From Streptomyces sp. R302 (GTDB taxonomy: Bacteria > Actinomycetota > Actinomycetes > Streptomycetales > Streptomycetaceae): a stretch of DNA of 64,000 nucleotides. The stretch's first letter is position 1. Every line of letters starts with the position of its first letter. This document shows positions 44,010 through 53,319 of this stretch, piece after piece. Under the pieces are notes generated by a model. That model made no database searches. It had not been told where the DNA came from and saw nothing but the letters and a program-made list of their open reading frames with translations. The position numbers were made by a program, and so were the translations under genes. The stretch covers positions 1 to 64,000 of the forward strand of contig NZ_JABBGE010000013.1 of assembly GCF_012927245.1 (NCBI RefSeq). Reading direction: 5' to 3'.

Positions 44010-47000
44010 TCAGTGGAGGGTGCGGAAGGTGTTCCAGCCGCCGGTGCCGATGAGCTCGCGGGGGGCGTAGGGGGCGTTGGTGCGGCCGCGGTCGAAGGCG
44101 TAGTAGGCGTAGAGGCGGCCGGAGGTGTCGCGGGCGACGAGGTCGGCGGTGCCGTCGCCGTTCAGGTCGCCGGTGCCTTGGACGGCGGTGTAGACCTGCC
44201 AGCCGCCGCCGACGCGGGCGCGCGGGGTGACGCCGCCGGTCGGGGTGCCGAAGTAGACCCAGAGGACGCCGGAGGCGTCGATGCCGAGGAGGTCGCCCCG
44301 GCCGTCGCCGTCGAGGTCGCCGGCGCCGGTGATGCGCTTGTACAGCTTCCAGTTGGTGCCGATCCGGACGCGGGGCGCGAGGCGGTGGCCGGCGGTGCCG
44401 GCGTAGAAGTACATGTCGCCGGTGGTGGTCTGGCGCGCGATCAGGTCCTGGTGGCCGTCGGCGTTGACGTCGCCGGGCGGGGTGAGCACGTCGTACTGGG
44501 CCCAGCCGAACCCGATGGCGGTGTACGGGGACGAGCCGGTGACGACCTTGCCGCAGCCCGGCCGGTAGGCCCGCAGTTCGTTGCCGACGCGGCCGAGGAC
44601 GTCGGCGCAGCTGTCGCCGTTCACGTCGCCGAAGGGCACGAGGAGCGTACCGGCCGGGAAGGCGGCGCCGGTGGCGGTGGTGCGGGCGGAGAGCCCGCCG
44701 AGGCCGTTGCCCCGGTAGAGGGAGACGGCGCCGGACGTGTTCACGCCGAGCAGCTCGCCCTGGGCGTCGGAGCCCACGAGGTCGCGGAAGGCGGGCCGGC
44801 TGCCGGAGACGGTGATCCGGCCAGAGGCGTACAGGTCGCGGCCGTTGCCGTCGGCGGTGAGGGCGCGCACCACCCACGCGTACGGCCCGTTCGGCGCGGG
44901 CAGGCCCGCCGCGTTCTTCCCGTCCCAGGTGACGTCGATCCGCTCGCGGGTCTCGGTGCCGCGGAAGGTCCGCAGGGGCTTGAAGTTGTACGCGTCGATC
45001 ACGTTCACCTCGTACTGCGAGGCGGGCTTCGACAGCGTCCAGGACGCCTTCCAGGTGCCGGGCATCCGCAGCCCGGCCGGGGTCGAGGCGGCGGCGATCT
45101 TCAGGTCGGAGGTGGGGACGCCGGTCCAGACGACGTGCACCCGCTGGTCGGCGCCCCGGTAGGCGACGGCGCCGCCGAAGCGGTCGACGGTCCAGGTGAC
45201 GCGGCGCTCGCCGGAGACGGTCTCGGCGCGGGTCAGGTCGAAGGGCGTGCCGGCCTTCCCGGTGTGGAAGGGGGTGACGCGCAGGTACGAGCCGGAGCTC
45301 TGGTCCACGAAGTAGCCGTCGCCGAGGAGTCCGCCCCGGTACGCGCCCGCCGGCAGGGCGATGCGGACGGGCGCGGCCGGGTTCCTGAGGTCGAGGACGC
45401 CCTGCTTCTCGTACCGCGCGCACGCCCAGTAGAGCCAGCGGCCGGCCGTCTGCAGCTCGGTGAGGGGGCAGCCGGCGCCGGTCGCGACCGTGCTGAGGGC
45501 GCCGCCGCCGGCGAGGTCCTTGCGGGCGACGTCACCCGCGCTGCCGGTGCCGGTGTAGAGGGTGTCGCCCCAGACGGCCGCGGCGGTCTGGGCCTGGCGG
45601 GAGACGGTCTTCTGGCCGTCGAGGTCGAGGACGAGCGTCTCGCCGCCGACGACGAGTTCGCCGGGCCGGCCCGGAGTGCCGGTCTGGAAGACCGTCCACC
45701 GGCCGAAGGTGTCGGCGATCCGGCCGTCCCGGTCGACCGCCACCCGGGTGGTCCGCCCGGCGTTCGCGCCGGTGGTCCCGCGGGAGACGACCGCGCGCGC
45801 GGTGCCCGGGATCCTCGGGAAGGAGACGACCCGCCCGTCGCCGCCGTCGAGGAGCGGCGGCTCGGACGCCTCCGCCCCCGTCTCGGCGCCGGCCCACGCC
45901 GCCGCGGACTGACCGGTGTGGAGCGGCCCGGCCGACAGCGTACGGCTGTAGAAGCCGGCGCCCTTCGGCCCGTCGTGCTCCAGGGTGGTGAGCCGGCCCA
46001 TGCCGAGCGCCAGGGACTCGACCTCGGCCGGAAGCGGCGCCACCGGGCGCAGCTTCTCCAGGGCCGGGGCGGCGCCGCCCTTGCCGGGTACGGCCTTGAA
46101 CACCGCCCAGTCGGTGGCGGACGTGCCGCCGGTGACGGCCACGCCCGATCCGTCCGCGATCTGCGTGATCTCCTGCTGCGCCCCCGCGAGCAGCGTCTGC
46201 CGTACGCCGGCCGGGCTCACGGCGACCAGGCGGCGGGTGAGCGCGCCGCCCGCGGTCGCGGACTCGGTCGTGGTCAGGAGCCAGTCGCCGACGAGCCCGA
46301 TCCGGGCGGCGTCCAGTCCGGCCGGCAGCGGATACGTCGTCCCCGGTGCGTCGAGGTCGGCGCGCTGCCGGATGTGCACGTTCCGGTCGGGGTCCACCCA
46401 GGCGATCCGCTCGGCGGTGACGGCGACGCCCGCGACGAGCACCCCGTCCGCCGCCGTCGTCGCCGCCGCCGTCGGCGCCGCCAGCACCCGCATCCGCCCG
46501 GTCGCCAGGTCCACCAGGCCGAGGAGCGAGTCGCGGTCCGCGCCCGAGGTCCCGACGGTGAACCGGAGTACGGCCACGCCCTCCGCGCCGGCCACCAGCC
46601 GCGCCCCGTGGAGGTCGGCGCCTACGGGCCAGCCGGTGACGGGGACGGAGGCGCCGTTCGGGGCGCTCGCGGCCCGGAGGAAGTATCCGCCGGTGGAGCC
46701 GGACGAGGTGCCGGGCACGTACTGCTGGAAGAGCAGCCGGTCGCCGACGAGTCCCCGGTAGGAGGCGTCCTGGGGGATGGTCAGGGCCGTCGTCGTACCG
46801 GTCTCCAGGTCCAGGACCCCGTGCGCACCGGGGTTCGGCGCCACGTACGCGTACCGGCCGCCGGTCCCGAACCGCGCGAAGGAGGCGATTCCGTCCCCCA
46901 GCGACCGGCTGGTGCCGCTCGCGAGGTCCGTCCACTCCACGCCCGCCCCGGAGCCCTCGGTCCGATGCGCGTACCCGCCCGCGCCCGCGGCCAGCACGAT

Positions 47001-47177
47001 CTCCGCGCGGGGCTCCGCCCGCCAGCTGGGCTCCACGTCCAGCTGGTCGATCCCGACCACCGGCGTCCCGGGCGCGGCCACGGCGCCCGGCGCGAGCCCC
47101 GCGCCGGTGACGGCGAGGACGGCGGCGAGCAGGACGGCGCGGGTACGCCCACGACGCGCGGGTGCGGTACGAGACAA
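44010..47177 (-). CDS. Secreted FG-GAP/VCBS-repeat protein with FlgD-like Ig domain
   Basis: A 1055-residue secreted protein. The signal peptide includes TRAVLLAAVLAVTGAGLA, probably cut near GAVAAPG. A long beta-propeller-like region follows. A FlgD-type Ig-like domain lies at about residues 735-825 (TWDGKNAAGLPAPNGPYAW). The C-terminal FG-GAP/VCBS repeats include FGDVNGDSCADVLGR, PGDVNADGHQDLIAR, GAGDLDGDGRGDLLG and GTGDLNGDGTADLVA. These Asp-rich loops bind calcium. The TTG start at 47177 is chosen because GGAGGG lies just upstream and the signal peptide follows at once. No catalytic motif is seen; it probably acts at the cell surface or in the medium. Confidence 0.85.
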   Translation of the reverse strand: MSRTAPARRGRTRAVLLAAVLAVTGAGLAPGAVAAPGTPVVGIDQLDVEPSWRAEPRAEIVLAAGAGGYAHRTEGSGAGVEWTDLASGTSRSLGDGIASFARFGTGGRYAYVAPNPGAHGVLDLETGTTTALTIPQDASYRGLVGDRLLFQQYVPGTSSGSTGGYFLRAASAPNGASVPVTGWPVGADLHGARLVAGAEGVAVLRFTVGTSGADRDSLLGLVDLATGRMRVLAAPTAAATTAADGVLVAGVAVTAERIAWVDPDRNVHIRQRADLDAPGTTYPLPAGLDAARIGLVGDWLLTTTESATAGGALTRRLVAVSPAGVRQTLLAGAQQEITQIADGSGVAVTGGTSATDWAVFKAVPGKGGAAPALEKLRPVAPLPAEVESLALGMGRLTTLEHDGPKGAGFYSRTLSAGPLHTGQSAAAWAGAETGAEASEPPLLDGGDGRVVSFPRIPGTARAVVSRGTTGANAGRTTRVAVDRDGRIADTFGRWTVFQTGTPGRPGELVVGGETLVLDLDGQKTVSRQAQTAAAVWGDTLYTGTGSAGDVARKDLAGGGALSTVATGAGCPLTELQTAGRWLYWACARYEKQGVLDLRNPAAPVRIALPAGAYRGGLLGDGYFVDQSSGSYLRVTPFHTGKAGTPFDLTRAETVSGERRVTWTVDRFGGAVAYRGADQRVHVVWTGVPTSDLKIAAASTPAGLRMPGTWKASWTLSKPASQYEVNVIDAYNFKPLRTFRGTETRERIDVTWDGKNAAGLPAPNGPYAWVVRALTADGNGRDLYASGRITVSGSRPAFRDLVGSDAQGELLGVNTSGAVSLYRGNGLGGLSARTTATGAAFPAGTLLVPFGDVNGDSCADVLGRVGNELRAYRPGCGKVVTGSSPYTAIGFGWAQYDVLTPPGDVNADGHQDLIARQTTTGDMYFYAGTAGHRLAPRVRIGTNWKLYKRITGAGDLDGDGRGDLLGIDASGVLWVYFGTPTGGVTPRARVGGGWQVYTAVQGTGDLNGDGTADLVARDTSGRLYAYYAFDRGRTNAPYAPRELIGTGGWNTFRTLH

Positions 47178-47335
47178 GAGAGCCCTCCCCGGGGTGTTCC
47201 GGCGCGGTGACGAGTGGCGGTGACGGGTGGCGGTGACGAGTGACGGTGACGGGTGACGAGTGATCGGACGTACGAGCCTCGCACGTGTCCGTGTACGAGA
47301 CCGGCGGGGGGCCGTGATGGTTGTACGCCGGACGC

Positions 47336-47374
47336 GACGAACCCCCGTGACAGCGGGTGTCACGGGGGTTCGTC
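47336..47374 (-). terminator. Terminator of the DEAD-box helicase gene
   Basis: A 17-bp perfect stem (47336-47352 with 47358-47374; core CGAACCCCCGTGACA) with a 5-nt loop starts 22 bp after the helicase stop on the minus strand. Confidence 0.78.
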
Positions 47375-47395
47375 GGTGGGTCAGGTCACGCGGGC

Positions 47396-49723
47396 TCAGC
47401 CGTTGCGCTTCCAGCGGGGCTTGTCGTCGCGGCGGCCACCACCGAAGGAGGAGCCGGACGGGCGGTGGTCGTCGCGGCGGAAGCCACCGGACGGGCGGTC
47501 GTCACGGCGGAAGCCGCCGCCCGAGGGGCGGTCGTCGCGACGGTCGCGGTTGAACGGACGGTCGTTGTCGCGGCGGAAGCCACCGGACGGACGGTCGTTG
47601 TCGCGACGGAAGCCGCCACCCGAGGGACGGTCGTTGTCGCGGCGGAAACCACCCGACGGACGGTCGTCACGACGCTCGAACGAACGACCACCACGGTCGC
47701 CACCACGGTCATCGCGGTCACGGAACGACGGACGGTCGTTGTCGCGGCGGAAACCACCGGACGGACGGTCGTTGTCGCGACGGAAGCCACCGCCCGACGG
47801 ACGGTCGTTGTCGCGGCGGAAACCACCCGACGGACGGTCGTCACGACGCTCGAACGAACGACCACCACGGTCGCCACCACGGTCATCGCGGTCACGGAAC
47901 GACGGACGGTCGTTGTCGCGGCGGAAACCACCCGACGGACGGTCGTCACGACGCTCGAACGAACGACCACCACGGTCGCCACCACGGTCGTCACGGTCGC
48001 GGAACGACGGACGGTCGTTGTCGCGGCGGAAACCACCGCGGTCACGGCGCTCGTAGTTGCCGCGCTCGTCACGGGCCGGGCGCTCCTCGCGGCGCTGCTC
48101 CTCACGGGCGGCGCGCTCGGCCTCGGCAGCGGCGGCGGTGACCTCGGCCTCGGCGGCCTCGGCGACGGCGGCGACGGCCGTCTCCGGGTCCTCGCCGCGC
48201 TCGCGGGCGGCCTGCGCGACGAGGCGGTCGGCCTCCTCGCGGAGCTCGACGGCACGGCGCTGCAGGCGCTCCAGCTGACGGGTCAGGTCGACGACCTCGC
48301 GCTCGGCCTGCTTGGCCGAGTTGTTCGCCGAGTCGGCCTGGACCTCGGTCAGCGAACGGGCGCCGGTGATCTCGGCGACCTCGGGGTCGAAGGCGCCGGC
48401 GCCGCCGACGATGTGGCGCGAGGCGTCGACGCCCGCGTCCTCCATCAGGCGGAAGATCTGGCGGCGCTGGTGCGGCAGGGCCAGGGAGACCACGACGCCG
48501 GAGCGGCCGGCGCGGGCGGTGCGGCCCGAGCGGTGCAGGTAGTCCTTGTGGTCGCCGGCCGGGTCCACGTTGAGGACCAGGTCGATGCCGTCGACGTGGA
48601 TGCCGCGGGCGGCGACGTCGGTGGCGACGAGGACGTTGACGTAACCGTCCTTGAAGTCGGCGAGCGTGCGGGTACGGGCGCCCTGGGTCATGCCGCCGTG
48701 CAGCGCGTCGGCCTTCACGCCGGACTCGCGCAGCTGCTCGGCGACGCGGTCGGCACCGAGCTGGGTGCGGACGAAGATGATGGTGCGGCCCTTGCGGGCG
48801 GCGATCGCGGCGGTGACCGGGGCCTTGTCCTTCGGCTTCACGACGAGGACGTGGTGGGTCATGGTCGTGACGGCGCCGGCGGACGGGTCGACCTCGTGGG
48901 TGACCGGGTTCACCAGGTAGCGCTTGACCAGGCTGTCGATCTCGTTCTCCAGCGTGGCGGAGAAGAGGAGGCGCTGGCCGCCGGCCGGGACCTGGTCGAG
49001 GAGCTCGGTGACCTCGGGCAGGAAGCCCAGGTCGGCCATCTGGTCGGCCTCGTCGAGGACGGCGATCTGGACCTGCTCCAGGGAGCAGGCGCCGCGGTTG
49101 ATGATGTCGCGCAGACGGCCCGGGGTGGCGACGAGGATGTCGACGCCGCGCTCCAGGGCGTAGATCTGGTTGCCCATCGACGTACCGCCGCAGACGACCT
49201 TCATGCGGAGGCCGAGCACGTCGCCGTACGGCTGGAGGGCGTCCGCGACCTGCATCGCGAGCTCACGGGTCGGGGTGAGGATGACGCCGCGGGGCTTCTT
49301 CTTCTCGGTCTGGCCGCCGGCCAGGGTGGCGAGCAGCGGGAGGCCGAAGGAGAGGGTCTTGCCGGAGCCGGTGCGGCCGCGGCCCAGGATGTCCTTGCCG
49401 GCCAGGGCGTCCGGGATGGTCGCGGCCTGGATCGGGAAGGGGGTGGTCACGCCGTTCTGCGCGAGCTTGCGGACGACGCCCTCGGGCAGGCCCAGGTCAC
49501 CGAAGGTGATCTCGGGGGCCGCGTCGGAGTCGGCGTCGTCGGCGTCGGCGGCCTCGTCGGCCAGGTCGGAGTCGTCGAGGGCCTCGGTGGCCTCGTCGGT
49601 GATCTCCGCGTCGTCGGCCAGCTCGACGATCTCGGTGATTTCCGCGATCTCGGTGATCTCGGAGACCGTGGTGATCTCGTCGTTCTCGGGCATGACGGTG
49701 TGGTCAGAACTGGAAATGGACAT
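47396..49723 (-). CDS. DEAD-box ATP-dependent RNA helicase with repetitive RGG-like tail
   Basis: A 775-residue helicase. An acidic N-terminus of about 70 residues is rich in Glu/Asp/Thr. The core at about 72-430 contains the Q-motif region (ITFGDLGLPEGVV), GRGRTGSGKT, PTRELAMQ, VLDEADQMADLG, FSATLENE, and HRSGRTARAG. A coiled-coil region follows at about 490-570. The tail from about 590 consists of repeats such as GGFRRDNDRPSFRDRDDRGG, typical of cold-shock or ribosome-assembly helicases that bind RNA with a basic tail. The long leader upstream (49724-49937) resembles the untranslated regions of cold-regulated helicases. Confidence 0.92.
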   Translation of the reverse strand: MSISSSDHTVMPENDEITTVSEITEIAEITEIVELADDAEITDEATEALDDSDLADEAADADDADSDAAPEITFGDLGLPEGVVRKLAQNGVTTPFPIQAATIPDALAGKDILGRGRTGSGKTLSFGLPLLATLAGGQTEKKKPRGVILTPTRELAMQVADALQPYGDVLGLRMKVVCGGTSMGNQIYALERGVDILVATPGRLRDIINRGACSLEQVQIAVLDEADQMADLGFLPEVTELLDQVPAGGQRLLFSATLENEIDSLVKRYLVNPVTHEVDPSAGAVTTMTHHVLVVKPKDKAPVTAAIAARKGRTIIFVRTQLGADRVAEQLRESGVKADALHGGMTQGARTRTLADFKDGYVNVLVATDVAARGIHVDGIDLVLNVDPAGDHKDYLHRSGRTARAGRSGVVVSLALPHQRRQIFRLMEDAGVDASRHIVGGAGAFDPEVAEITGARSLTEVQADSANNSAKQAEREVVDLTRQLERLQRRAVELREEADRLVAQAARERGEDPETAVAAVAEAAEAEVTAAAAEAERAAREEQRREERPARDERGNYERRDRGGFRRDNDRPSFRDRDDRGGDRGGRSFERRDDRPSGGFRRDNDRPSFRDRDDRGGDRGGRSFERRDDRPSGGFRRDNDRPSGGGFRRDNDRPSGGFRRDNDRPSFRDRDDRGGDRGGRSFERRDDRPSGGFRRDNDRPSGGGFRRDNDRPSGGFRRDNDRPFNRDRRDDRPSGGGFRRDDRPSGGFRRDDHRPSGSSFGGGRRDDKPRWKRNG
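47645..48030 (-). repeat. Intragenic ~105-bp direct repeats in helicase tail
   Basis: Copies begin at about 47645, 47820 and 47925, almost identical over roughly 105 bp (35 codons), with a partial fourth copy ending near 48030. Two are directly adjacent. They encode FRRDNDRPSFRDRDDRGGDR and the following SFERRDDRPSGG. The near identity at synonymous sites suggests recent duplication or homogenisation. Confidence 0.85.
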
Positions 49724-49937
49724 GCGAAATGCGAAACCTTCCGGAGTCTCGGCACGCGCCCGTCAACTCCGTGTTTCGCCTTAAAGACCGCCTCAATGCG
49801 GTCAGCCACGGCAAGGGGAGAGGTACGCGCCAGTCGCGGCGCTCTTCGATGGTGGCGCCGGGCAAATGGGATCAAACGATCTACCACCATACGCACCCTC
49901 CCCCACCGCTGGCAAGCCGATCGGAGTGACCTCCGTC

Positions 49938-50690
49938 TCACGCCGGGCTGACCTGCGGCGATGCCGCCGGTTCGGTGGCCGCCCCGGCCGCCCGCATCCC
50001 GCCCAGCTGCGCCGAGGGCCCCTCGGTCGGCGGATCGCTCGGGTTCGACGTCGGCTCCGGAGTGGGCTCCGGCGTCGGCTCCCGGGTCGGCGTCGGGGTC
50101 GGGGTCGGCGTCGGCGTGGGCTCCGGCGAAGGGGTGCCCCCGCTCCCGCCCGGGGCGCCTCCGGCCTCGCCGCCGGTCCCGCCCGCGCCCCCTCCGTCCG
50201 TGCCGCCCCCACCGGTGTCGCCGCTCCCGGCGCTCCCGCCGGGACCGCCCGCCTCCCCGCCGCCCGCGCTCCCGGCCGCGCCGCCCGTCCCGTCCTGGCC
50301 GCCGGCGGCCGCGCCGCCCGCGGGGTGCGTCCTGGACGGCGGCGAACCGCCGGGCTCGCCCGGCGTCGGGTGCTTCACGTCCCCGGAGGGCGAGGCGGAG
50401 GCGGAGGCGGAGGGCGAATCGCTCGGCACCGGGGACTTCCCGCCCCCGCCCGCCGCGTCGGGGCCGCCTGCGTGCCCGCCGCGGCCGCCGTCGTACGCCC
50501 CGCCGCCCCCGTCCGGCTCACCGGTGCCGCCCCCGTCCGGCTCGGCCGAGGCCCCCGACTCACCCCCGCTCGCTCCGGGCGCCGGCCGGGCGCTCTCGTC
50601 GCCGACACTCATACAGCCGCTCAGACCGGCGCACGCGGCGACCGCGAGGGCGGCGGCGGCCCATCGAACGCGGGTGGGGAAAGGGCGCAC
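49938..50690 (-). CDS. Low-complexity lipoprotein
   Basis: A 250-residue protein. The lipoprotein signal ends in the lipobox LSGC (AAAALAVAACAGLSGCMS). The rest is almost entirely Gly/Pro/Ser/Thr/Ala with a PTPTPTPTPT run and REPTPEPTPEPTS, a flexible surface-exposed stalk without a folded domain. The GTG at 50690 is chosen because GGAGGT lies 6 bp upstream. It is followed by no partner gene. Function is unknown. Confidence 0.65.
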   Translation of the reverse strand: MRPFPTRVRWAAAALAVAACAGLSGCMSVGDESARPAPGASGGESGASAEPDGGGTGEPDGGGGAYDGGRGGHAGGPDAAGGGGKSPVPSDSPSASASASPSGDVKHPTPGEPGGSPPSRTHPAGGAAAGGQDGTGGAAGSAGGGEAGGPGGSAGSGDTGGGGTDGGGAGGTGGEAGGAPGGSGGTPSPEPTPTPTPTPTPTREPTPEPTPEPTSNPSDPPTEGPSAQLGGMRAAGAATEPAASPQVSPA

Positions 50691-50841
50691 GGAGGCACCT
50701 CCAGGACACAGAAAGCGGGGAATGGAACGCGTCCCCCTGCCCAACTCCCCAGCCGCCGCAAGGGACACGGCACGGCGACACCCTTGTTCGACCCGATCGG
50801 CCGGCCCGGGCCGAACCCCGCGCCTCCCCGGGGAAGCCGGC

Positions 50842-51192
50842 TCAGCCGTAGCCCAGCGCGTGCAGCCGTTCGTCGTCGATGCCGAAGTGGTGGGCGATCT
50901 CGTGGACCACGGTGATCTCGGTCTCGGCCACGACGTCCTCGCGGGACTCGCACATCCGCAGCGTCGGCCCCCGGTAGATCGTGATCCGGTCGGGCAGCAC
51001 GCCCGCGTACCACTCCCCCCGCTCGGTCAGCGGCGTCCCCTCGTAGAGCCCGAGCAGCTCCGGGTCGTCCGGAGAGGGCTCGTCCTCCACGAACACCGCC
51101 ACGTTGTCCATCAGCCGCGTCAGCTCCGGCGGGATCCGGTCCAGGGCCTCGGCGACAAGCTCCTCGAACTCCTCGCGCGTCATCTCCAGCAC
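50842..51192 (-). CDS. Small zincin-like metallopeptidase-family protein
   Basis: A 116-residue protein of the minimal gluzincin-like family (formerly DUF1025). It contains the HExxH motif in VVHEIAHHFGIDDER near the C-terminus and the conserved VLPDRITIYRGPTLR. The GTG at 51192 follows GGGGAG; an ATG three codons later is an alternative. The family is widespread in actinobacteria, and its structure is protease-like but a substrate is not known. It lies beside the tRNA cluster, on the opposite strand. Confidence 0.87.
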   Translation of the reverse strand: MLEMTREEFEELVAEALDRIPPELTRLMDNVAVFVEDEPSPDDPELLGLYEGTPLTERGEWYAGVLPDRITIYRGPTLRMCESREDVVAETEITVVHEIAHHFGIDDERLHALGYG

Positions 51193-51296
51193 GGGCCCAT
51201 TCTCCCCTCCCCCGAAACCGTTTTGGCGATACCGCCTGCCATCCCATATGCTTCTCACGTCCCCGACGCGCTGAGAAGCGCCAGGTGGGGCCGTTA

Positions 51297-51369
51297 GCCC
51301 TCATCGTCTAGTGGCCCAGGACGCCGCCCTTTCAAGGCGGTAGCACGGGTTCGAATCCCGTTGGGGGCA
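51297..51369 (+). tRNA. tRNA-Glu (TTC)
   Basis: A 73-nt cloverleaf begins GCCCTCATCGTCTAGTGG, with anticodon loop CTTTCAA (TTC) and T-arm GGGTTCGAATCCC. First gene of a Glu-Asp-Phe cluster. Confidence 0.95.
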
Positions 51370-51409
51370 CGCACAACCGTGTGCGAGACTAGTGCTCGTA
51401 CACAAGCAA

Positions 51410-51483
51410 GGCTCTGTGGAGCAGTTGGTTAGCTCGCCACCCTGTCAAGGTGGAGGTCGCGGGTTCAAGTCCCGTCAGAGTCG
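51410..51483 (+). tRNA. tRNA-Asp (GTC), copy 1
   Basis: A 74-nt cloverleaf begins GGCTCTGTGGAGCAGTTGG, with anticodon loop CTGTCAA (GTC). It is identical to the copy at 57881. Confidence 0.94.
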
Positions 51484-51505
51484 CTGAAGCTGGAAACAGC
51501 TTCGT

Positions 51506-51579
51506 GGCTGGGTAGCTCAGTTGGTACGAGCGATCGCCTGAAAAGCGATAGGTCGCCGGTTCGACCCCGGCCCCAGCCA
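51506..51579 (+). tRNA. tRNA-Phe (GAA)
   Basis: A 74-nt cloverleaf begins GGCTGGGTAGCTCAGTTGG, with anticodon loop CTGAAAA (GAA). The acceptor ends CCCAGCCA. Confidence 0.94.
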
Positions 51580-51586
51580 CAAGGAG

Positions 51587-51616
51587 AAGGGCCCCGTTCG
51601 CGAGAACGGGGCCCTT
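51587..51616. terminator. Terminator of the tRNA cluster / ccdA
   Basis: A 13-bp perfect stem AAGGGCCCCGTTC / GAACGGGGCCCTT with a GCGA loop starts 7 bp after tRNA-Phe and ends 4 bp before the converging ccdA stop, so it can serve both directions. Confidence 0.8.
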
Positions 51617-51619
51617 CCT

Positions 51620-52459
51620 CTATTCCGGCTGCTCCGCCCGCCGCGTACGGTTCCGGCCCCGCAGCGCGAGCACCAGACCCACCACCGCCACGACGCCGAC
51701 GAGCAGCGCCCAGTCCGGCACCGCCCGGCCCCACTCGGCGACCCGCCGCTCCACGGCGAAGGAGTCGTCCACCGAGAGCAGCCCCGGCAGCGCCGTCGTC
51801 CCGTCGAAGACCAGGAACAGCGTGCCCAGGGCGATGAAGAAGAGGCCCGACGCCAGCGAGGTCGAGTGGACCTCGAAGCGGCCCGCGCGCAGCGGCCGGC
51901 CGCGCAGCCAGCGCCGCCGCCCCAGGTCGTACCGCTCCCACAGCAGCGCGAGCACGAACAGCGGCACCGCCATCCCGAGCGCGTACACCGCGAGCAGCAG
52001 ACCGCCGTACGCCGGGCTGCCGCTCAGCGCCGCCACCGTCAGGACGCTGCCGAGGATCGGGCCCGCGCAGAAGCCCGCCAGGCCGTACACGAGGCCCAGG
52101 GCGTAGACCGAGACCGCCGAGGTGGGGCGGATCCGGCCGCTCGCCTCCGACATCCGGCGCGAGGCGAAGCCCAGGCCCAGGATCTGCAGGACGCCGAGCC
52201 CGATGATCAGCCAGCCGCCGGCGGCGACCAGCAGGTCCCGGTGCCCGTAGAAGAAGCGGCCCGCGAGCGAGCCCGCCGCGCCCAGCGGTACGAGGGTGGT
52301 GGCGAGGCCCGCGTAGAGGATCGCGGTCCGCGCCACCAGCTTCGCCCGGTTCTCGATCGAGTACGCGAAGAAGGCCGGCAGCAGCAGGGCGCTGCACGGG
52401 CTGAGGAGGGCGAGGAGGCCGCCGAGGAAGGCCGCGAAGTAGCCGATCCCGGAGGTCAC
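51620..52459 (-). CDS. ccdA: CcdA-like cytochrome c biogenesis / thiol-reductant transporter
   Basis: A 279-residue membrane protein of the CcdA/DsbD-beta family. It has about six to seven helices, with the conserved GGLLALLSPCSALLLPAFFA near the N-terminus and GLAGFCAGPILGSVLT in the fourth helix; both contain the reactive Cys. It moves reducing equivalents across the membrane to extracytoplasmic thiol proteins. Its GTG start overlaps the stop of the DsbA-like gene (GTGA), so they form one operon for disulphide handling outside the membrane. Confidence 0.88.
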   Translation of the reverse strand: MTSGIGYFAAFLGGLLALLSPCSALLLPAFFAYSIENRAKLVARTAILYAGLATTLVPLGAAGSLAGRFFYGHRDLLVAAGGWLIIGLGVLQILGLGFASRRMSEASGRIRPTSAVSVYALGLVYGLAGFCAGPILGSVLTVAALSGSPAYGGLLLAVYALGMAVPLFVLALLWERYDLGRRRWLRGRPLRAGRFEVHSTSLASGLFFIALGTLFLVFDGTTALPGLLSVDDSFAVERRVAEWGRAVPDWALLVGVVAVVGLVLALRGRNRTRRAEQPE

Positions 52460-53259
52460 TGCCCGGCCGCCTTCTCAGGAGCCGTCTTGTCCGAGGAAGG
52501 CTTCGCCGACTTCGCCGCCGACTTCGCCGCCGCCTCGATCGCCTCCGTGAAGGTCTCCAGGGGCTGGGCGCCCGCGATCGGCCGCCCGTTGATCAGGAAG
52601 GAGGGGGTGGAGGAGGCGCCGAGCGCGTACCCCTGCTCCTGGTCCTTCCGTACGGCCTCCCGGGCCGCCTCGCTCCCGCTGTCCTTCGCGAAGCGGGCGA
52701 GGTCCGGCACCCCGGCCTCCTTCGCGAGGGCGGCAAGGCGCTCCGAGCCGAAGCCCTTCTCCTTGGCCCCGTCCGCGTACGCCGCCTTGTGGAACTGCCA
52801 GAAACGGTCCTGCTGGCCGGCGGCCCAGGAGGCGCGGGCCACCGCCTCGGACTCCTCGCCGAAGATCGGGAAGTTGCGCCACTCGATGCGCAGGGTGCCG
52901 TTCTCGACGTACTTCTCCACCAGGGCCGGCTCGGTGTCCCGGGCGAACTTCCCGCAGTAGCCGCACTTGAAGTCGGCGTACTCGATCAGCACGACCGGCG
53001 CGTCGGCGCGGCCCAGGGCGAGCTTGTCGGACGCGTCCCGGCGGGCGTACTTCTCCAGCTCCGCGTACACCCCGGCCTGCGGGTCGGCGGACACCTCGGC
53101 GACGGCGGAGGAGCCGGAGGTGCCGGGGGACGAGGGCTTGGTGGCGGTGTACGAGACGACGCCGAGCAGCGCGGCGGCGACCGCCACCCCGGCGACGATC
53201 ACCATCGGCTTGGACTTGGAAGCGGGCTTGGAAGCGGGCTTGGACGTGGACTTGGACAT
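52456..53259 (-). CDS. DsbA-family thioredoxin-fold protein, membrane-anchored
   Basis: A 267-residue protein. After a Lys/Ser/Pro repeat (SKPASKPASKSKP) comes one membrane anchor at about residues 19-40 (PMVIVAGVAVAAALLGVV). The DsbA/thioredoxin_4 domain has the active site DFKCGYCGKFA and the cis-Pro loop ASSTPSFLINGRP. The Ala/Lys-rich tail (AAKSAAKSAKPSSDKT) is low complexity. It likely forms or isomerises disulphides in exported proteins with CcdA as electron partner. The ATG at 53259 is preferred over a frame extension that has no signal. Confidence 0.9.
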   Translation of the reverse strand: MSKSTSKPASKPASKSKPMVIVAGVAVAAALLGVVSYTATKPSSPGTSGSSAVAEVSADPQAGVYAELEKYARRDASDKLALGRADAPVVLIEYADFKCGYCGKFARDTEPALVEKYVENGTLRIEWRNFPIFGEESEAVARASWAAGQQDRFWQFHKAAYADGAKEKGFGSERLAALAKEAGVPDLARFAKDSGSEAAREAVRKDQEQGYALGASSTPSFLINGRPIAGAQPLETFTEAIEAAAKSAAKSAKPSSDKTAPEKAAGQ

Positions 53260-53319
53260 GCGGAAGCGCTCCTGAGGGAGGAGAGGGAAGGGCAAGGGAC
53301 GGCGGAGGCGGCCGTCCTC

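Noticed and set aside
47645..48030. CRISPR-like repeats
   Set aside because: Repeats are coding, in frame and without unique spacers.
44013..49951. Long plus-strand frames opposite the FG-GAP protein and the DEAD-box helicase
   Set aside because: Low-complexity Val/Gly/Ala and Thr/Val repeats mirror the sense-strand repeats; no start signals.
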